Shown: positions 1 through 9,852, numbered from the stretch's first letter. The stretch is 64,000 nucleotides of DNA from Kribbella pratensis (GCF_004365355.1 NZ_SODP01000002.1:1111838-1175837), one strand, 5' to 3'. Notes: generated by a model from the letters alone, not told the origin. A program made the numbers and translations.

Positions 1-110
1 TCCTGCTGGACGTGTACACGTCGTTCGTCCGGGAGAACGCCGTCCCGGAAGAGCCTGCGGCGAAGAAGACCTCCGCCCGCAAGCGCAGTACCGAACCCGG
101 TACCGACTGA
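1..110 (+). CDS. 3' end of an unidentified protein (partial)
   Basis: Only the last 35 codons of a gene entering from the left edge are visible, in the frame that ends at the TGA at 108-110. The tail is basic and alanine-rich (AKKTSARKRSTEPGTD). In Mycobacterium tuberculosis the gene before hbhA (Rv0474) encodes a small helix-turn-helix regulator, and the next two genes here match that order, so this may be the same regulator. The visible residues alone do not prove it. Confidence 0.55.
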   Translation, partial: LLDVYTSFVRENAVPEEPAAKKTSARKRSTEPGTD

Positions 111-142
111 AACCTGCTGACGACATCCCGAGGAGAAGCCTG

Positions 143-664
143 ATGGCTACCCGTACGCCTGTTACCCCGTTCTACGCGATCGCCGGCGCCGGCGACCTCG
201 CGGTCGAGAAGTTCCGCGCGATCAGCGAGGACGTCACCGCCCGGTTCGCCAAGCTGGACCAGAAGACCCTGCAGACCGAGCTCACCAAGGCCCAGACCGA
301 GCTGAACAAGCGCTTCGAGGCGATCGTCGCCGACGCGCGGACCGCTCCGGCCAAGCTGCGTGAGCTGCCGAAGACCGCCCAGGCCGGCTTCACCACCGTC
401 CTCGGCCAGGCCGAGGAGACCTACGAGGACCTGGCCGGCCGCGGCAAGGAGCTGGTCGAGCGGATCCGCCACCAGCAGGCCACCGCGGACCTGGAGACCC
501 AGGTCAAGTCCACCGTCAGCAAGGCCAAGGCGACCCGGACCACGGTGAAGAAGACCGCCCAGACCGCGACCCGCACGGTGAAGGCGACCGCGACCAGCGC
601 CCGCAAGACCGCGAAGGCGGCCGGCAAGGCTGCCGGGTCCGCGGCCGACAAGATCGGCGACTGA
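143..664 (+). CDS. hbhA: Heparin-binding hemagglutinin-like protein (HbhA family)
   Basis: A 173-residue protein without a signal peptide. Residues 1-115 form a charged, predicted coiled-coil helix, and residues 120-173 are a Lys/Ala/Thr-rich tail with repeats such as KKTAQTATRTVKATATSARK ending in AADKIGD. This coiled coil plus lysine-rich C terminus is the architecture of mycobacterial HbhA, a surface adhesin binding sulfated glycans. In non-pathogens the protein more likely acts at the envelope or on lipid inclusions. The start is supported by AGGAG at 131-135. A DUF2516 gene follows, as in M. tuberculosis (Rv0475-Rv0476). Adhesin function here is not shown. Confidence 0.75.
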   Translation: MATRTPVTPFYAIAGAGDLAVEKFRAISEDVTARFAKLDQKTLQTELTKAQTELNKRFEAIVADARTAPAKLRELPKTAQAGFTTVLGQAEETYEDLAGRGKELVERIRHQQATADLETQVKSTVSKAKATRTTVKKTAQTATRTVKATATSARKTAKAAGKAAGSAADKIGD

Positions 665-777
665 CGCACCACTGACGGTGACAATTCACCGATCTTTCGC
701 GTGAATCCTCGCCCGGGCGGTCCACAGCTGCGACTCAGCAGAGGTGGACCGCCCGGTCTGTCGGTTAGGCTCGTAGC

Positions 778-1122
778 ATGATCACCTTCCAGAACCTGAT
801 CCCCGGGTTCGGCGATCCACTGTCGGTCATCTGGTGGGTGCTGCTTGTCCTCAAGCTGGTCGCGCTGCTCGACGCGGCGTTCCGGCCGCGGGCAGTGTTC
901 ATCGCCGCCGACAAGCTGACCAAGCCGGGCTGGGTGCTGATCCTGGTCGTGTTCACGCTGAGTCAGTTCTTCCAGGGCTGGCTGAGCTTCTTCGGCCTGA
1001 TCGGCATCGTCGCGTCCGCCGTCTACCTGGTCGACGCCCGCCCTGCTCTCCGCGCCGCCACCGGCCGCGGCCGAGGCGGATGGGGCGCCCTGCGTCGCCG
1101 CCGCGGACCCCGCCCGCTCTGA
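778..1122 (+). CDS. DUF2516 family membrane protein
   Basis: A 114-residue integral membrane protein with about three hydrophobic segments (roughly residues 14-35, 50-65 and 68-85) and a basic Arg/Gly-rich tail (RGRGGWGALRRRRGP). The motif around AFRPRAVFIAADKLTKPGW is typical of DUF2516 (Rv0476-like) proteins, which are small actinobacterial membrane proteins of unknown function. Placement just after the HbhA-like gene matches M. tuberculosis. A 113-bp gap separates the genes, so the protein may have its own promoter. Confidence 0.75.
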   Translation: MITFQNLIPGFGDPLSVIWWVLLVLKLVALLDAAFRPRAVFIAADKLTKPGWVLILVVFTLSQFFQGWLSFFGLIGIVASAVYLVDARPALRAATGRGRGGWGALRRRRGPRPL

Positions 1123-1193
1123 CGCACCCCCCGCCCGCTCTGAAGCACCCCGCGCTCGCCGTCACCTTGCGGAGGGTCAGCACACCTCGTGGT

Positions 1194-1225
1194 GGGCTTG
1201 AACAGGCAATAACCTGTTCAAGCCC
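1194..1225. terminator. Hairpin between convergent genes
   Basis: A perfect 13-bp stem, GGGCTTGAACAGG with CCTGTTCAAGCCC, encloses a 6-nt loop. It lies between the DUF2516 gene and the oppositely oriented L,D-transpeptidase gene, so it can serve both directions. There is no U-tract, which is usual for high-GC actinobacterial terminators. Confidence 0.6.
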
Positions 1226-1270
1226 GCCACCAGCTGTGCAAGCCCCCGGTTCGAGGTTCAGTACGACGGA

Positions 1271-2062
1271 TTACGAGCGGTAGACGATGACCTTGTCGCC
1301 GACCTGGACCTCGTCGAAGAGCACCTTGATCTTGGCCAGGTCACGCACGTTCACGCAGCCGTGGGACGCGCCGTTGTAACCACGCGCCGCGAAGTCCGAC
1401 GAGTAGTGCACCGCCTGGCCACCGCTGAAGAACATCGCGTACGGCATCTTCGAGTCGTACAGCTTCGAGACGTGGTTCCGGCTCTTCCAGCCGACCGTGA
1501 AGCTGCCCTCGCGGGTCGCGGTCTTCACTGCGCCGAACCGGACGTCCATCTGCATCTTCACGACGCCGTCGACGACGTACCGCAGCTTGCGGGTGGTCTT
1601 GTCGATGCACAGCGCCACACCGGTCGCGCACCGCGCGTCGAGCTTCTTGCCGTTCACCACCGGCGCCGGCGGATACAGCTCGGCCTGGGTCGGCACATGG
1701 GTGACCTTGGCCAGCTGGTCCAGCGTGTTCTGGTCGACGTACCCGAGCCCGGGGATGCCCTGGGATTTCTGGAACTTCTTCACCGCGGACCGGGTCATCG
1801 TGCCGAAGTCGTCGTCGAGGTACTTCTTCTCGAGCAGCTTGAGCTGCACCAGGCGCGCCTCGACCTTGCGGACGTTCGTCCCGCTGGAGCCGTTCTTCCA
1901 CAACGCCCTCGGGTAGATCGGCAGCTCACCACTGACCTCGAACGGCACCGTCTTCACATCGGAGCCGCTCGCCGTCACGGTCGTTCCGGAACTCAGGAGT
2001 GTCGCAATCACACCGCCCACGATCAACGTGCTCAGTGCCTTGCGAATGATCAGCCCACGCAT
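1271..2062 (-). CDS. L,D-transpeptidase with peptidoglycan-binding domain
   Basis: A 263-residue exported enzyme predicted to make 3-3 cross-links in peptidoglycan or to anchor proteins to it. An N-terminal signal sequence (about residues 1-32) is followed by a PG_binding_1 module (about 55-115, including GTMTRSAVKKFQKSQGI) and a YkuD catalytic domain (about 150-262). The active-site block SHGCVNVRD holds the nucleophilic Cys and is preceded by the conserved His in AVHYSSDF. A GGAGGG ribosome site lies just upstream of the ATG. A shorter paralogue lies about 1.5 kb to the right with a nearly identical catalytic end, pointing to duplication. Confidence 0.88.
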   Translation of the reverse strand: MRGLIIRKALSTLIVGGVIATLLSSGTTVTASGSDVKTVPFEVSGELPIYPRALWKNGSSGTNVRKVEARLVQLKLLEKKYLDDDFGTMTRSAVKKFQKSQGIPGLGYVDQNTLDQLAKVTHVPTQAELYPPAPVVNGKKLDARCATGVALCIDKTTRKLRYVVDGVVKMQMDVRFGAVKTATREGSFTVGWKSRNHVSKLYDSKMPYAMFFSGGQAVHYSSDFAARGYNGASHGCVNVRDLAKIKVLFDEVQVGDKVIVYRS

Positions 2063-2088
2063 CGGGCACCCTCCGTCTCGACCTCGTC

Positions 2089-2102
2089 CCTACACTTGTA
2101 GG
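2089..2102. promoter_or_regulatory. Short inverted repeat between divergent genes
   Basis: CCTACA and TGTAGG face each other across a 2-nt centre in the 89-bp space between the divergent L,D-transpeptidase and dehalogenase genes. The position would suit an operator acting on both promoters. No regulator is encoded alongside, so this is only a candidate. Confidence 0.3.
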
Positions 2103-2151
2103 ACGTCCTCACCGGCCATTCGGTTGGCTCAGCGTACCGGAGGAAGCCCAG

Positions 2152-3012
2152 TTGGTGACCGTGCTCAACTCCGTGGACGTCGGTATCCGGATGGCCTACC
2201 GCGAGGCCGGCACCGGACCGCCGGTCGTGTTCCTGCACGGCAATCCCACGTCGTCGTACCTGTGGCGCGACGTCTTGAGCCCGGTGTCCGCGATCGCTCA
2301 CTGCGTCGCTCCGGACCTGGCCGGGATGGGCAGTTCGGATCCGTCAGGGGCCGCTGAGGCGGACCGCTACCGGTTCATCGACCATCGTCGGTACGTCGAC
2401 CTGTTCTTCGAGGCGCTCGGCCTGACCAGCGACGTGATCATCGTCGGCCACGACTGGGGCGGCGTGCTCGGAACCGACTGGGCGCGTCGGCATCCGGATG
2501 CTGTCCGCGGGATCGCGTACCTCGAGACACTGGTCGCGCCGGTCACCTGGGACAGCCCGAACGCGCCTGCGCCGGAGTTGTTCCGCCGGCTGCGTGGTCC
2601 GGAGGGTGAAGAGCTGGTCCTTGAACAGAACGTGTTCGTGGAGACGGTCCTCCCCAGCGGCGTCCTGCGCGAGCTCACCGACGACGAGCTCGCGACGTAC
2701 CGAAAGCCGTTCGCCGAGGCCGGGGAGCGCCGCCGCCCGACCCTGACCTGGGCGCGCGAGATCCCGATCGACGGATGGCCGGCCGACGTGCACGACATCG
2801 TGGCGGCCAACGCGGCGTGGATGGCGGATTCACGGGTACCAAAGTTGTTCGTGAACGGCGATCCGGGAGCGCTGCTCACCGGGCCGCTGCGTGAGCTGTG
2901 CCGGCGCTGGCCGAACCAGTGTGAGGTCACTGTCGCCGGCCTGCACTTCCTGCCGGAGGACTCGGCCGCCGCGATCGCGGAGGCACTCGTCGACTGGATC
3001 CCGACCTGCTGA
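2152..3012 (+). CDS. Haloalkane dehalogenase (HLD-II-like alpha/beta hydrolase)
   Basis: A 286-residue alpha/beta hydrolase carrying the haloalkane dehalogenase set: nucleophile D101 in GHDWGG, halide-binding N31 (HGNPTSSYLW) and W102, catalytic-acid candidate E125 in AYLETL, and H265 in LHFLPEDS. This combination separates dehalogenases (DhaA/LinB type) from serine esterases and epoxide hydrolases. The reaction would be hydrolytic removal of halide from alkyl halides in the cytoplasm. GGAGGAAG at 2139-2146 precedes a TTG at 2152 and a GTG at 2155; either could be the start. It is followed 13 nt later by a macro-domain gene. Substrate range cannot be read from sequence. Confidence 0.85.
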   Translation: MVTVLNSVDVGIRMAYREAGTGPPVVFLHGNPTSSYLWRDVLSPVSAIAHCVAPDLAGMGSSDPSGAAEADRYRFIDHRRYVDLFFEALGLTSDVIIVGHDWGGVLGTDWARRHPDAVRGIAYLETLVAPVTWDSPNAPAPELFRRLRGPEGEELVLEQNVFVETVLPSGVLRELTDDELATYRKPFAEAGERRRPTLTWAREIPIDGWPADVHDIVAANAAWMADSRVPKLFVNGDPGALLTGPLRELCRRWPNQCEVTVAGLHFLPEDSAAAIAEALVDWIPTC

Positions 3013-3025
3013 AGGAGACCCGACC

Positions 3026-3529
3026 ATGGAGATCGTTCTGAGTACGGCGGACATCACCACGGTGCCTGCGGATGCGATCGTGAACGCTGCTCATCACGCG
3101 TTGCGCGGCGGTGGTGGCGTCGACGGGGCGATCCATCGGGCAGGTGGGCCGGAGATCCTCGCGGAGCTGATCGAGCGGTATCCGAACGGCACACCCCCGG
3201 GTACGGCGGTGTGGACGACGGCCGGCGCGCTACCGGCGTCGTACGTGATCCACGTGGTCGGGCCGAACTACGTGGCCGGGCAACGCGATCCCGCGCTGCT
3301 CGAGTCCTGCTACCGCAACGCGTTGCGGATCGCGGACGACCTTGGTGTGAAGACGATGACGCTGCCGGCGGTCTCGGCCGGGATCTACGGGTGGCCGGCG
3401 CAGTCCGCGGCGGAGATCGCCGTCGGGACGTTGCGTCGTACGCCGACGAATGTTGCCCAGGGCACCTTCTGTCTGGTGGAGCCGCGGCTGTACAAAGCGT
3501 TCCGGAACGCAACAGCGGCCGGGCAGTAG
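3026..3529 (+). CDS. Macro domain protein (ADP-ribose / O-acetyl-ADP-ribose hydrolase-like)
   Basis: A 167-residue stand-alone macro domain. DAIVNAAHHALRGGGGVDGAIHRAGG is split here as NAAHHAL plus GGGGVDGAIH, the ADP-ribose binding loop of YmdB/MacroD proteins, and PAVSAGIYGWP forms the second phosphate loop. Such enzymes deacetylate O-acetyl-ADP-ribose or remove ADP-ribose from proteins or nucleic acids. The ATG at 3026 is chosen because GAAGGAGA lies 8 nt upstream; the reading frame is open further upstream, but that stretch overlaps the dehalogenase. Co-transcription with the dehalogenase is likely. A functional link between the two is not evident. Confidence 0.85.
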   Translation: MEIVLSTADITTVPADAIVNAAHHALRGGGGVDGAIHRAGGPEILAELIERYPNGTPPGTAVWTTAGALPASYVIHVVGPNYVAGQRDPALLESCYRNALRIADDLGVKTMTLPAVSAGIYGWPAQSAAEIAVGTLRRTPTNVAQGTFCLVEPRLYKAFRNATAAGQ

Positions 3530-3543
3530 CTCCCCGGCCGCTG
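3513..3543. terminator. Strong hairpin spanning the macro-domain stop codon
   Basis: CAGCGGCCGGG pairs with CCCGGCCGCTG, an 11-bp stem with a 9-nt loop holding the TAG stop of the macro gene. TTTCTG follows on the plus strand. It separates convergent genes and probably ends transcription from both sides. Confidence 0.7.
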
Positions 3544-3559
3544 TTTCTGAACGCTCAGC

Positions 3560-4150
3560 TCACTTGCTGTAGACGACGACCTTGTCGCCGACGTGCACCC
3601 GGGCGAACATCCAGGCGATCTTCTTCTTGTCGCGGACGTTGACGCAGCCGTGCGAGGCGCCGTTGTAGCCGCGGGCCTTGAAGTCCGACGAGTAGTGCAC
3701 GGCCTGACCGCCGCTGAAGAACATCGCGTACGGCATCTTCGAGTGGTACAGCGAAGAGACGTGGTTCTTCGACTTGCGGTAGACCTTGAAGACGCCGCTG
3801 CGAGTCGGCGTCTTCATCGCGCCGAACCGGACGTCCATGACCTGGATCGGCTTGCCGTTCACCAGGTACACCAGCTTGCGGGTCTTCTTGTTGATGCAGA
3901 GGACCCGGCCCTTGGTCAGGCATCGCCGGTCGATCTTGTACTTGGCGATGAGCTTGCTGGTGGACGAGGCGGCGGGGGCCTTCGTCACCGCCTTCGGCGG
4001 CAGGCCGGCCGGCGCCGGCGCCGTGGCCGACTTCTGCGCCGACCCCGCAACCTGGGGCGCGGCCTCAGCCGAAGTGGTCGCCGACAGTGCACCGACGCCC
4101 ACGAACGCAACGGCCGTCAGAGTTGCGCAGACCTTACGCAGAATGCCCAT
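3560..4150 (-). CDS. L,D-transpeptidase without peptidoglycan-binding domain
   Basis: A 196-residue exported YkuD-domain protein. MGILRKVCATLTAVAFVGVG starts a signal peptide with a likely cut after SAEAA; a Pro/Ala/Lys linker follows, then the catalytic domain with SHGCVNVRD and HYSSDF. The C-terminal 130 residues closely match the transpeptidase at 1271, but the PG_binding_1 module is missing. ATG at 4150 is preferred over an upstream in-frame GTG (4186) because AAGGACAAGGGAAAC lies directly before it and the signal peptide then begins properly. A 5' leader of about 100 nt with a hairpin precedes it. Confidence 0.87.
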   Translation of the reverse strand: MGILRKVCATLTAVAFVGVGALSATTSAEAAPQVAGSAQKSATAPAPAGLPPKAVTKAPAASSTSKLIAKYKIDRRCLTKGRVLCINKKTRKLVYLVNGKPIQVMDVRFGAMKTPTRSGVFKVYRKSKNHVSSLYHSKMPYAMFFSGGQAVHYSSDFKARGYNGASHGCVNVRDKKKIAWMFARVHVGDKVVVYSK

Positions 4151-4190
4151 GTTTCCCTTGTCCTTCCCCCAAAAGAGTGCTTCCACAAGA

Positions 4191-4213
4191 CAGACGTCGC
4201 CGCATGGCGTCTG
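4191..4213 (-). promoter_or_regulatory. Hairpin in the 5' leader of the second L,D-transpeptidase
   Basis: On the coding (minus) strand CAGACGCC can fold back on GGCGACGTCTG with a 3-nt bulge, about 40 nt upstream of the start codon. A TACATAAT-like -10 element lies farther upstream near 4253-4263. The arrangement suggests a structured leader. It does not match the ydaO-type c-di-AMP riboswitch as I know it. Confidence 0.35.
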
Positions 4214-4355
4214 GTTGGTAACGAATCAAAACTTCTTCCCCCACCGGCGACCGAGAATTATGTATCACACCGATGTAGTTGCGGTCGCGCGCTGTGAGCC
4301 ACCGTGTCCAGTTCGTGCCCTACGGGTTTCCCGGCAGCCACTTACGCCACAGGAG

Positions 4356-6011
4356 TTACTTGCCAACCAGTGCTTGCAGCCGGCGCAGCACCTCAGGAGC
4401 CCCGAGCGCCTGGGCCGTCGCGTGCAGGTCGGGACTCCGGGTCGCACCGGTGATCGCGACGCGGACGAGCTGCGAGGCCTCGCGGATCGAACCGGCGTAC
4501 GCGTCCGGATCTTTCTTGTACTCCTTGGCGTTCGGCGCGAACCCGTGCTTGGCCGCGAGCGAACGGATCTGGTCGAACCACTCCTGCGGGTCGTCGCGGT
4601 GCTCGTACCCGGCGACCAGATCGGCCGCGAACGCCGCCGTGACGTCCGGCGCGACGCCGAGCGGTGCCAGGCGTTCGTCGGTCGGACCGTCGACCGGGAC
4701 GAACAGCTCGGTGAAGAAGAAGCCGTACGCCGAGCGGAAGTCCGACCACTTGCGCAGGTCCTTGCGAGGGTTCTCGACGCCGTCGCGCTCAACCGCGAGC
4801 GCCCGCAGCGCGAGCTCCTTCTCGTTGTCGAGGACGGGCACGAGGTCAGGGTCGTACTCCGTCGCCCACACCCGCACCGCGTCGAGGATCTGCTGACCGC
4901 TGAGCGTCGCGATGTAGTCGGCGCTGATGTCCTCGAGCTTCACCAGATCGACCAGCGGACCGGCAACGCCGCATTGGGCCAGATCGATCGGCGTCGTCAG
5001 CGCTTCCGCCAACGGCATCTCCGCGAGCCGGCCGTTGGCCAAGCCGCGCAGGTAGTACAGGACCGCGTCAGCGGGGTACCCAGCGCCGATGTAGAAGTCG
5101 ACGCCGGCCTCGAGGTCCTTCCGCTTCGACAGCTTCCGCTTCCCGCCCGGGATCTGCTTCATCAGCGGTGCGACGTGCGCGTAGGTGATCGGCTCGAACT
5201 CGAGCGCCGCAAACAGCTGCTGGTGCAGGGGAACCGACGAGATCCACTCGTCGCCGCGGATCACCAGGTTCACCCGCATCAGGTGGTCGTCGACCGCGTG
5301 CGCGAAGTGGTACGTCGGAAGGCGCGGCGACTGGTCCGACGACTTCAGGATCACTGCGTCGTTGCGATTCGCCTCATGCTCGAGCCGGCCGCGGATCGCG
5401 TCGACGAAACTGGTCCGCTGCCCGTCGGCGTCATCGGGAGCCCGGAAGCGCACGACGTACGGCGCACCCTCGTCGAGCTTCGCCTGCACGTCGGCCGGAT
5501 CGGCGTTGCGCCACAGGGCGTACTTCCCGTAGTACCCCGTGGGGACCTTTGCGGCCTGCTGGCGGGCGGTGATGTCGGCGAGCTCGTCCTTGGTCGCAAA
5601 GCACAGGTACGCCTTGCCCTGCCGGAGCAGGTGCCGCACGAAGGTCAGGTAGATCTGCTCGCGCTGCGACTGCACGTACGGCCCGTACGAACCCTGACGC
5701 CGGTCCTCGTCGGAGCTGATGCGGAAGTAGCTGAAGGCGCGATCGAACTGCTCGAGCGCGCCCTCGACCTCACGAGCCTGGTCGGTGTCTTCGACCCGGA
5801 CCAGGTACACGCCCTTGGAGTCGGTCGCGACATCGCGATCGATCATCGCCGTGTAGATCCCGCCGATGTGCACGAACCCGGTAGGCGAAGGCCCGAACCG
5901 CGTTACCTTCGCCCCTTCCGGAAGCTCGCGCGCCGGATACTGCTCCTCCCAGTACGCGGGCTCCGGAAGGTCGCTCGGGAACAGACCATCAACAACCGCA
6001 CGATCCACCAT
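4356..6011 (-). CDS. gltX: Glutamate--tRNA ligase, divergent type
   Basis: A 551-residue class I synthetase that charges tRNA with glutamate. The HIGH-like motif is at residues 41-51 (PSPTGFVHIGG), the KMSKS-like motif is KLSKR at 293-297, and DEWISSVPLHQQL marks the catalytic fold. The N terminus carries a 30-residue extension, and the sequence differs from the usual actinobacterial GluRS; it resembles the second type found in some Firmicutes. It may be the only GluRS of the cell or a second copy. ATG at 6011 is favoured over GTG at 6029, although neither has a strong ribosome site. TypA lies upstream on the same strand. Confidence 0.82.
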   Translation of the reverse strand: MVDRAVVDGLFPSDLPEPAYWEEQYPARELPEGAKVTRFGPSPTGFVHIGGIYTAMIDRDVATDSKGVYLVRVEDTDQAREVEGALEQFDRAFSYFRISSDEDRRQGSYGPYVQSQREQIYLTFVRHLLRQGKAYLCFATKDELADITARQQAAKVPTGYYGKYALWRNADPADVQAKLDEGAPYVVRFRAPDDADGQRTSFVDAIRGRLEHEANRNDAVILKSSDQSPRLPTYHFAHAVDDHLMRVNLVIRGDEWISSVPLHQQLFAALEFEPITYAHVAPLMKQIPGGKRKLSKRKDLEAGVDFYIGAGYPADAVLYYLRGLANGRLAEMPLAEALTTPIDLAQCGVAGPLVDLVKLEDISADYIATLSGQQILDAVRVWATEYDPDLVPVLDNEKELALRALAVERDGVENPRKDLRKWSDFRSAYGFFFTELFVPVDGPTDERLAPLGVAPDVTAAFAADLVAGYEHRDDPQEWFDQIRSLAAKHGFAPNAKEYKKDPDAYAGSIREASQLVRVAITGATRSPDLHATAQALGAPEVLRRLQALVGK

Positions 6012-6093
6012 GGCTCGGTGTCTTCTCACTTCCGACTAAGCACGATTTGCAGAACCGGTCGAGCGTAACAACCACACCCGCCATCGCGGGCGG

Positions 6094-7959
<1,866 letters not shown>

Positions 7960-8114
7960 GAGGAAGCGCTCCAAGCAGTCAGGTGGGTTCAGGCGGTGGC
8001 TACGGCTCGTTGCTGTCAAAAACCACATTGGGCCACTCGACACAGGGCGCAGCGCATCCATCCTACCGGTTACTGCGTGTGTCCCACGAACCGGGCAATC
8101 CTTTGACATTTGTT

Positions 8115-8130
8115 GACTGGACGTCCAGTC
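8115..8130. promoter_or_regulatory. Perfect 16-bp palindrome, probable TetR operator
   Basis: GACTGGAC-GTCCAGTC is a perfect palindrome lying 111 bp upstream of the TetR start. TTGACA (8103-8108) and TATAGT (8131-8136) flank it, although their 22-bp spacing is longer than ideal. TetR proteins usually bind such sites, so autoregulation is the simplest reading. It also sits upstream of the divergent typA. Confidence 0.65.
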
Positions 8131-8241
8131 TATAGTTGGCGCCTGGGGAGGGGCCGTAATCACGGGGGGTCTGCCCCGAGGCGTCGGGCACGAGGATGGG
8201 GGTTGCCCGGCGCTTCAGGGTTCCGACCAGGAGAGGAATCA

Positions 8242-8877
8242 GTGCCCCGATCCGCCACCGTCAACCGGGAGATGCGCGAACGCTCCCGCGAACGCATCCT
8301 GGCGGCGGCTCTGGAGGTCTTCGCAGCCAACGGCTACGAGGCCGCCTCGATCTCCGACATCACCGCCGCGGCGGGCGTCTCCCGCGGTCTTGTCGCGTAC
8401 TACTTCGCCACCAAGGAACAGCTCGCCGCCGAGCTCCTGGACCGCTGGCTGGACGGCATCGCCGGCATCCTGACCATCCAGGGAACACCGGATGAACGTT
8501 TGGCCGGCATCATCGACGGCGCCCTGATGGCGGCCGCGACCACGCTGCACATCCAGCGGCTCGCGATCAGCCTGATGATGCTGCCGACCACGCACGACGT
8601 GTTCGCCCGCGTCGAGCAGGCCAAGTCCGACCGGCTGTCACTGGTCGAGGACGCGATCCGCGACGTCTTCGCGGCCCGCGGCGCCGCCGACCCCGCCGTC
8701 GAGGAAATGTTGCTCAGAGCAACGTTGGAGGGCGTGACGGTCAAGCTCGCGATCTACCGCGAGACCTTCCCGCTCGAGGCGATCCGGCGCCGTCTGTACG
8801 CCGGGTACGACCTGCCGGCCCCGGTCGCGCCACTCCCGATCGCGTCGCCACCGGTCGACCGACTCCGCGCCAAGTGA
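8242..8877 (+). CDS. TetR family transcriptional regulator
   Basis: A 211-residue one-component repressor. The N-terminal helix-turn-helix (about residues 10-57) is clear: RERILAAALEVFAANGYEA, then SISDITAAAGVSRGLVAYYF. The C-terminal ligand domain is all-helical and ends in a Pro-rich tail (PAPVAPLPIASPPVDR). GTG at 8242 is chosen because AGGAGAGG lies 4-5 nt upstream; the longer open frame has no TetR-like sequence. The palindrome in its promoter suggests autorepression. No obvious efflux pump or enzyme is adjacent, so the regulon is unknown. Confidence 0.88.
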   Translation: MPRSATVNREMRERSRERILAAALEVFAANGYEAASISDITAAAGVSRGLVAYYFATKEQLAAELLDRWLDGIAGILTIQGTPDERLAGIIDGALMAAATTLHIQRLAISLMMLPTTHDVFARVEQAKSDRLSLVEDAIRDVFAARGAADPAVEEMLLRATLEGVTVKLAIYRETFPLEAIRRRLYAGYDLPAPVAPLPIASPPVDRLRAK

Positions 8878-8895
8878 CCGCGGGCGGTCCGCCGA

Positions 8896-9852
8896 TCAGC
8901 TGAACGTCGGGGCGTGCGGGCGGACTTGGCCGACGACGTTGTCGCCACCGGTGAGGTCGAAGTGGAGGTGGTTCTCGATCGTCTCGTTGGTGATGCCGAG
9001 GCGCTGGAGGGTTGCGGCCATCACGACCTTGCGGGCGCGCGGCATACCGTCCTCGAGCTTCAGCGCGATCCCGGTGCCGTCCGCGAGACCGACGGCGTAC
9101 ACACCCTCGGCGCCTGCCTTGCAGAACAGGCCGTCAGTGGCTCGCATGAGCTCGGCCTCGTCGCGCGTACTCCCGCTGGCGTACTCCGGGTGCGCGCGGA
9201 ACGCGTCGGCGATCCGACCCTCCTGGGTCTCCGGGGCCGCGCCCGCGAACAGGCCGAACGAGCGGGCGAGACCGGACAGCGTCAGCGCGAAGATCGGCGC
9301 GCCGCAGCCGTCGACAGCGACATACGAGACCTTCTCGCCGGCGGTGTCCTCGATCGCGGTCCGGATCTCCTTCTGCAGCGGGTGATCCGGCGAGCGGTAC
9401 GTCTTGAGGTCCCAGTCGTTGAGCTTGCTGGTGAGCAGCATCGCGGCGTGCTTGCCGGAGCAGTTCATCACCACCCGCTCCTTGCCGTGACCGCCCTTGA
9501 CCCATGCGTCCCGGGTCTCGTCGTCCAGCGGGTACGCAACCGGCGTGAGCAGCGCGCTCTCGTCGAGACCGGCCGTCGCGAGGATCTTCCGTACGCCGTC
9601 CACGTGGAACTGCTCACCGGAGTGCGACGCGCCCGCGAGGGCGAGCAGCTCGTCGGTGAGCGGCAGCCCGTTGCGGAGCATGCCGAGTGCCTGCATGGGC
9701 TTGTTGGACGAGCGGGGGAACATCGGCTCGCCCACGATGCCGACGGACCAGTCCACACTGCCGTCGGGACGCGTCACCACGACGGAGCCGCGGTGGTGGC
9801 CTTCGACGAAATCGCTGCGGACGACGTCGGCCAGGATCACAGGTTCGGTCAC
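8896..9852 (-). CDS. Asparaginase (type II asparaginase-like, PF06089 family)
   Basis: A 318-residue enzyme of the Rhizobium etli-type asparaginase family, predicted to hydrolyse L-asparagine to aspartate and ammonia. Family blocks seen are RSSNKPMQALGML near residue 50, GASHSGEQFHVDGV, NCSGKHAAML near 130, and VDGCGAPIFALTLSGLARSF. It has no signal peptide, so it is likely cytoplasmic. GTG at 9852 is preferred over the TTG at 9873: there is no ribosome site, but TACAGT ends 6 nt before this GTG, the spacing of a leaderless transcript. The ygfZ gene ends 46 bp upstream. Confidence 0.85.
   Translation of the reverse strand: MTEPVILADVVRSDFVEGHHRGSVVVTRPDGSVDWSVGIVGEPMFPRSSNKPMQALGMLRNGLPLTDELLALAGASHSGEQFHVDGVRKILATAGLDESALLTPVAYPLDDETRDAWVKGGHGKERVVMNCSGKHAAMLLTSKLNDWDLKTYRSPDHPLQKEIRTAIEDTAGEKVSYVAVDGCGAPIFALTLSGLARSFGLFAGAAPETQEGRIADAFRAHPEYASGSTRDEAELMRATDGLFCKAGAEGVYAVGLADGTGIALKLEDGMPRARKVVMAATLQRLGITNETIENHLHFDLTGGDNVVGQVRPHAPTFS

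Noticed and set aside
3786..6068. A 760-codon plus-strand open frame opposite gltX and the second transpeptidase
   Set aside because: High-GC codon bias leaves the antisense frame open. The minus-strand proteins have full family motifs; the plus frame has none.
8103..8136. TTGACA and TATAGT as a standard sigma-70 promoter for TetR
   Set aside because: The spacing is 22 bp, outside the usual range. It is mentioned only in connection with the palindrome.
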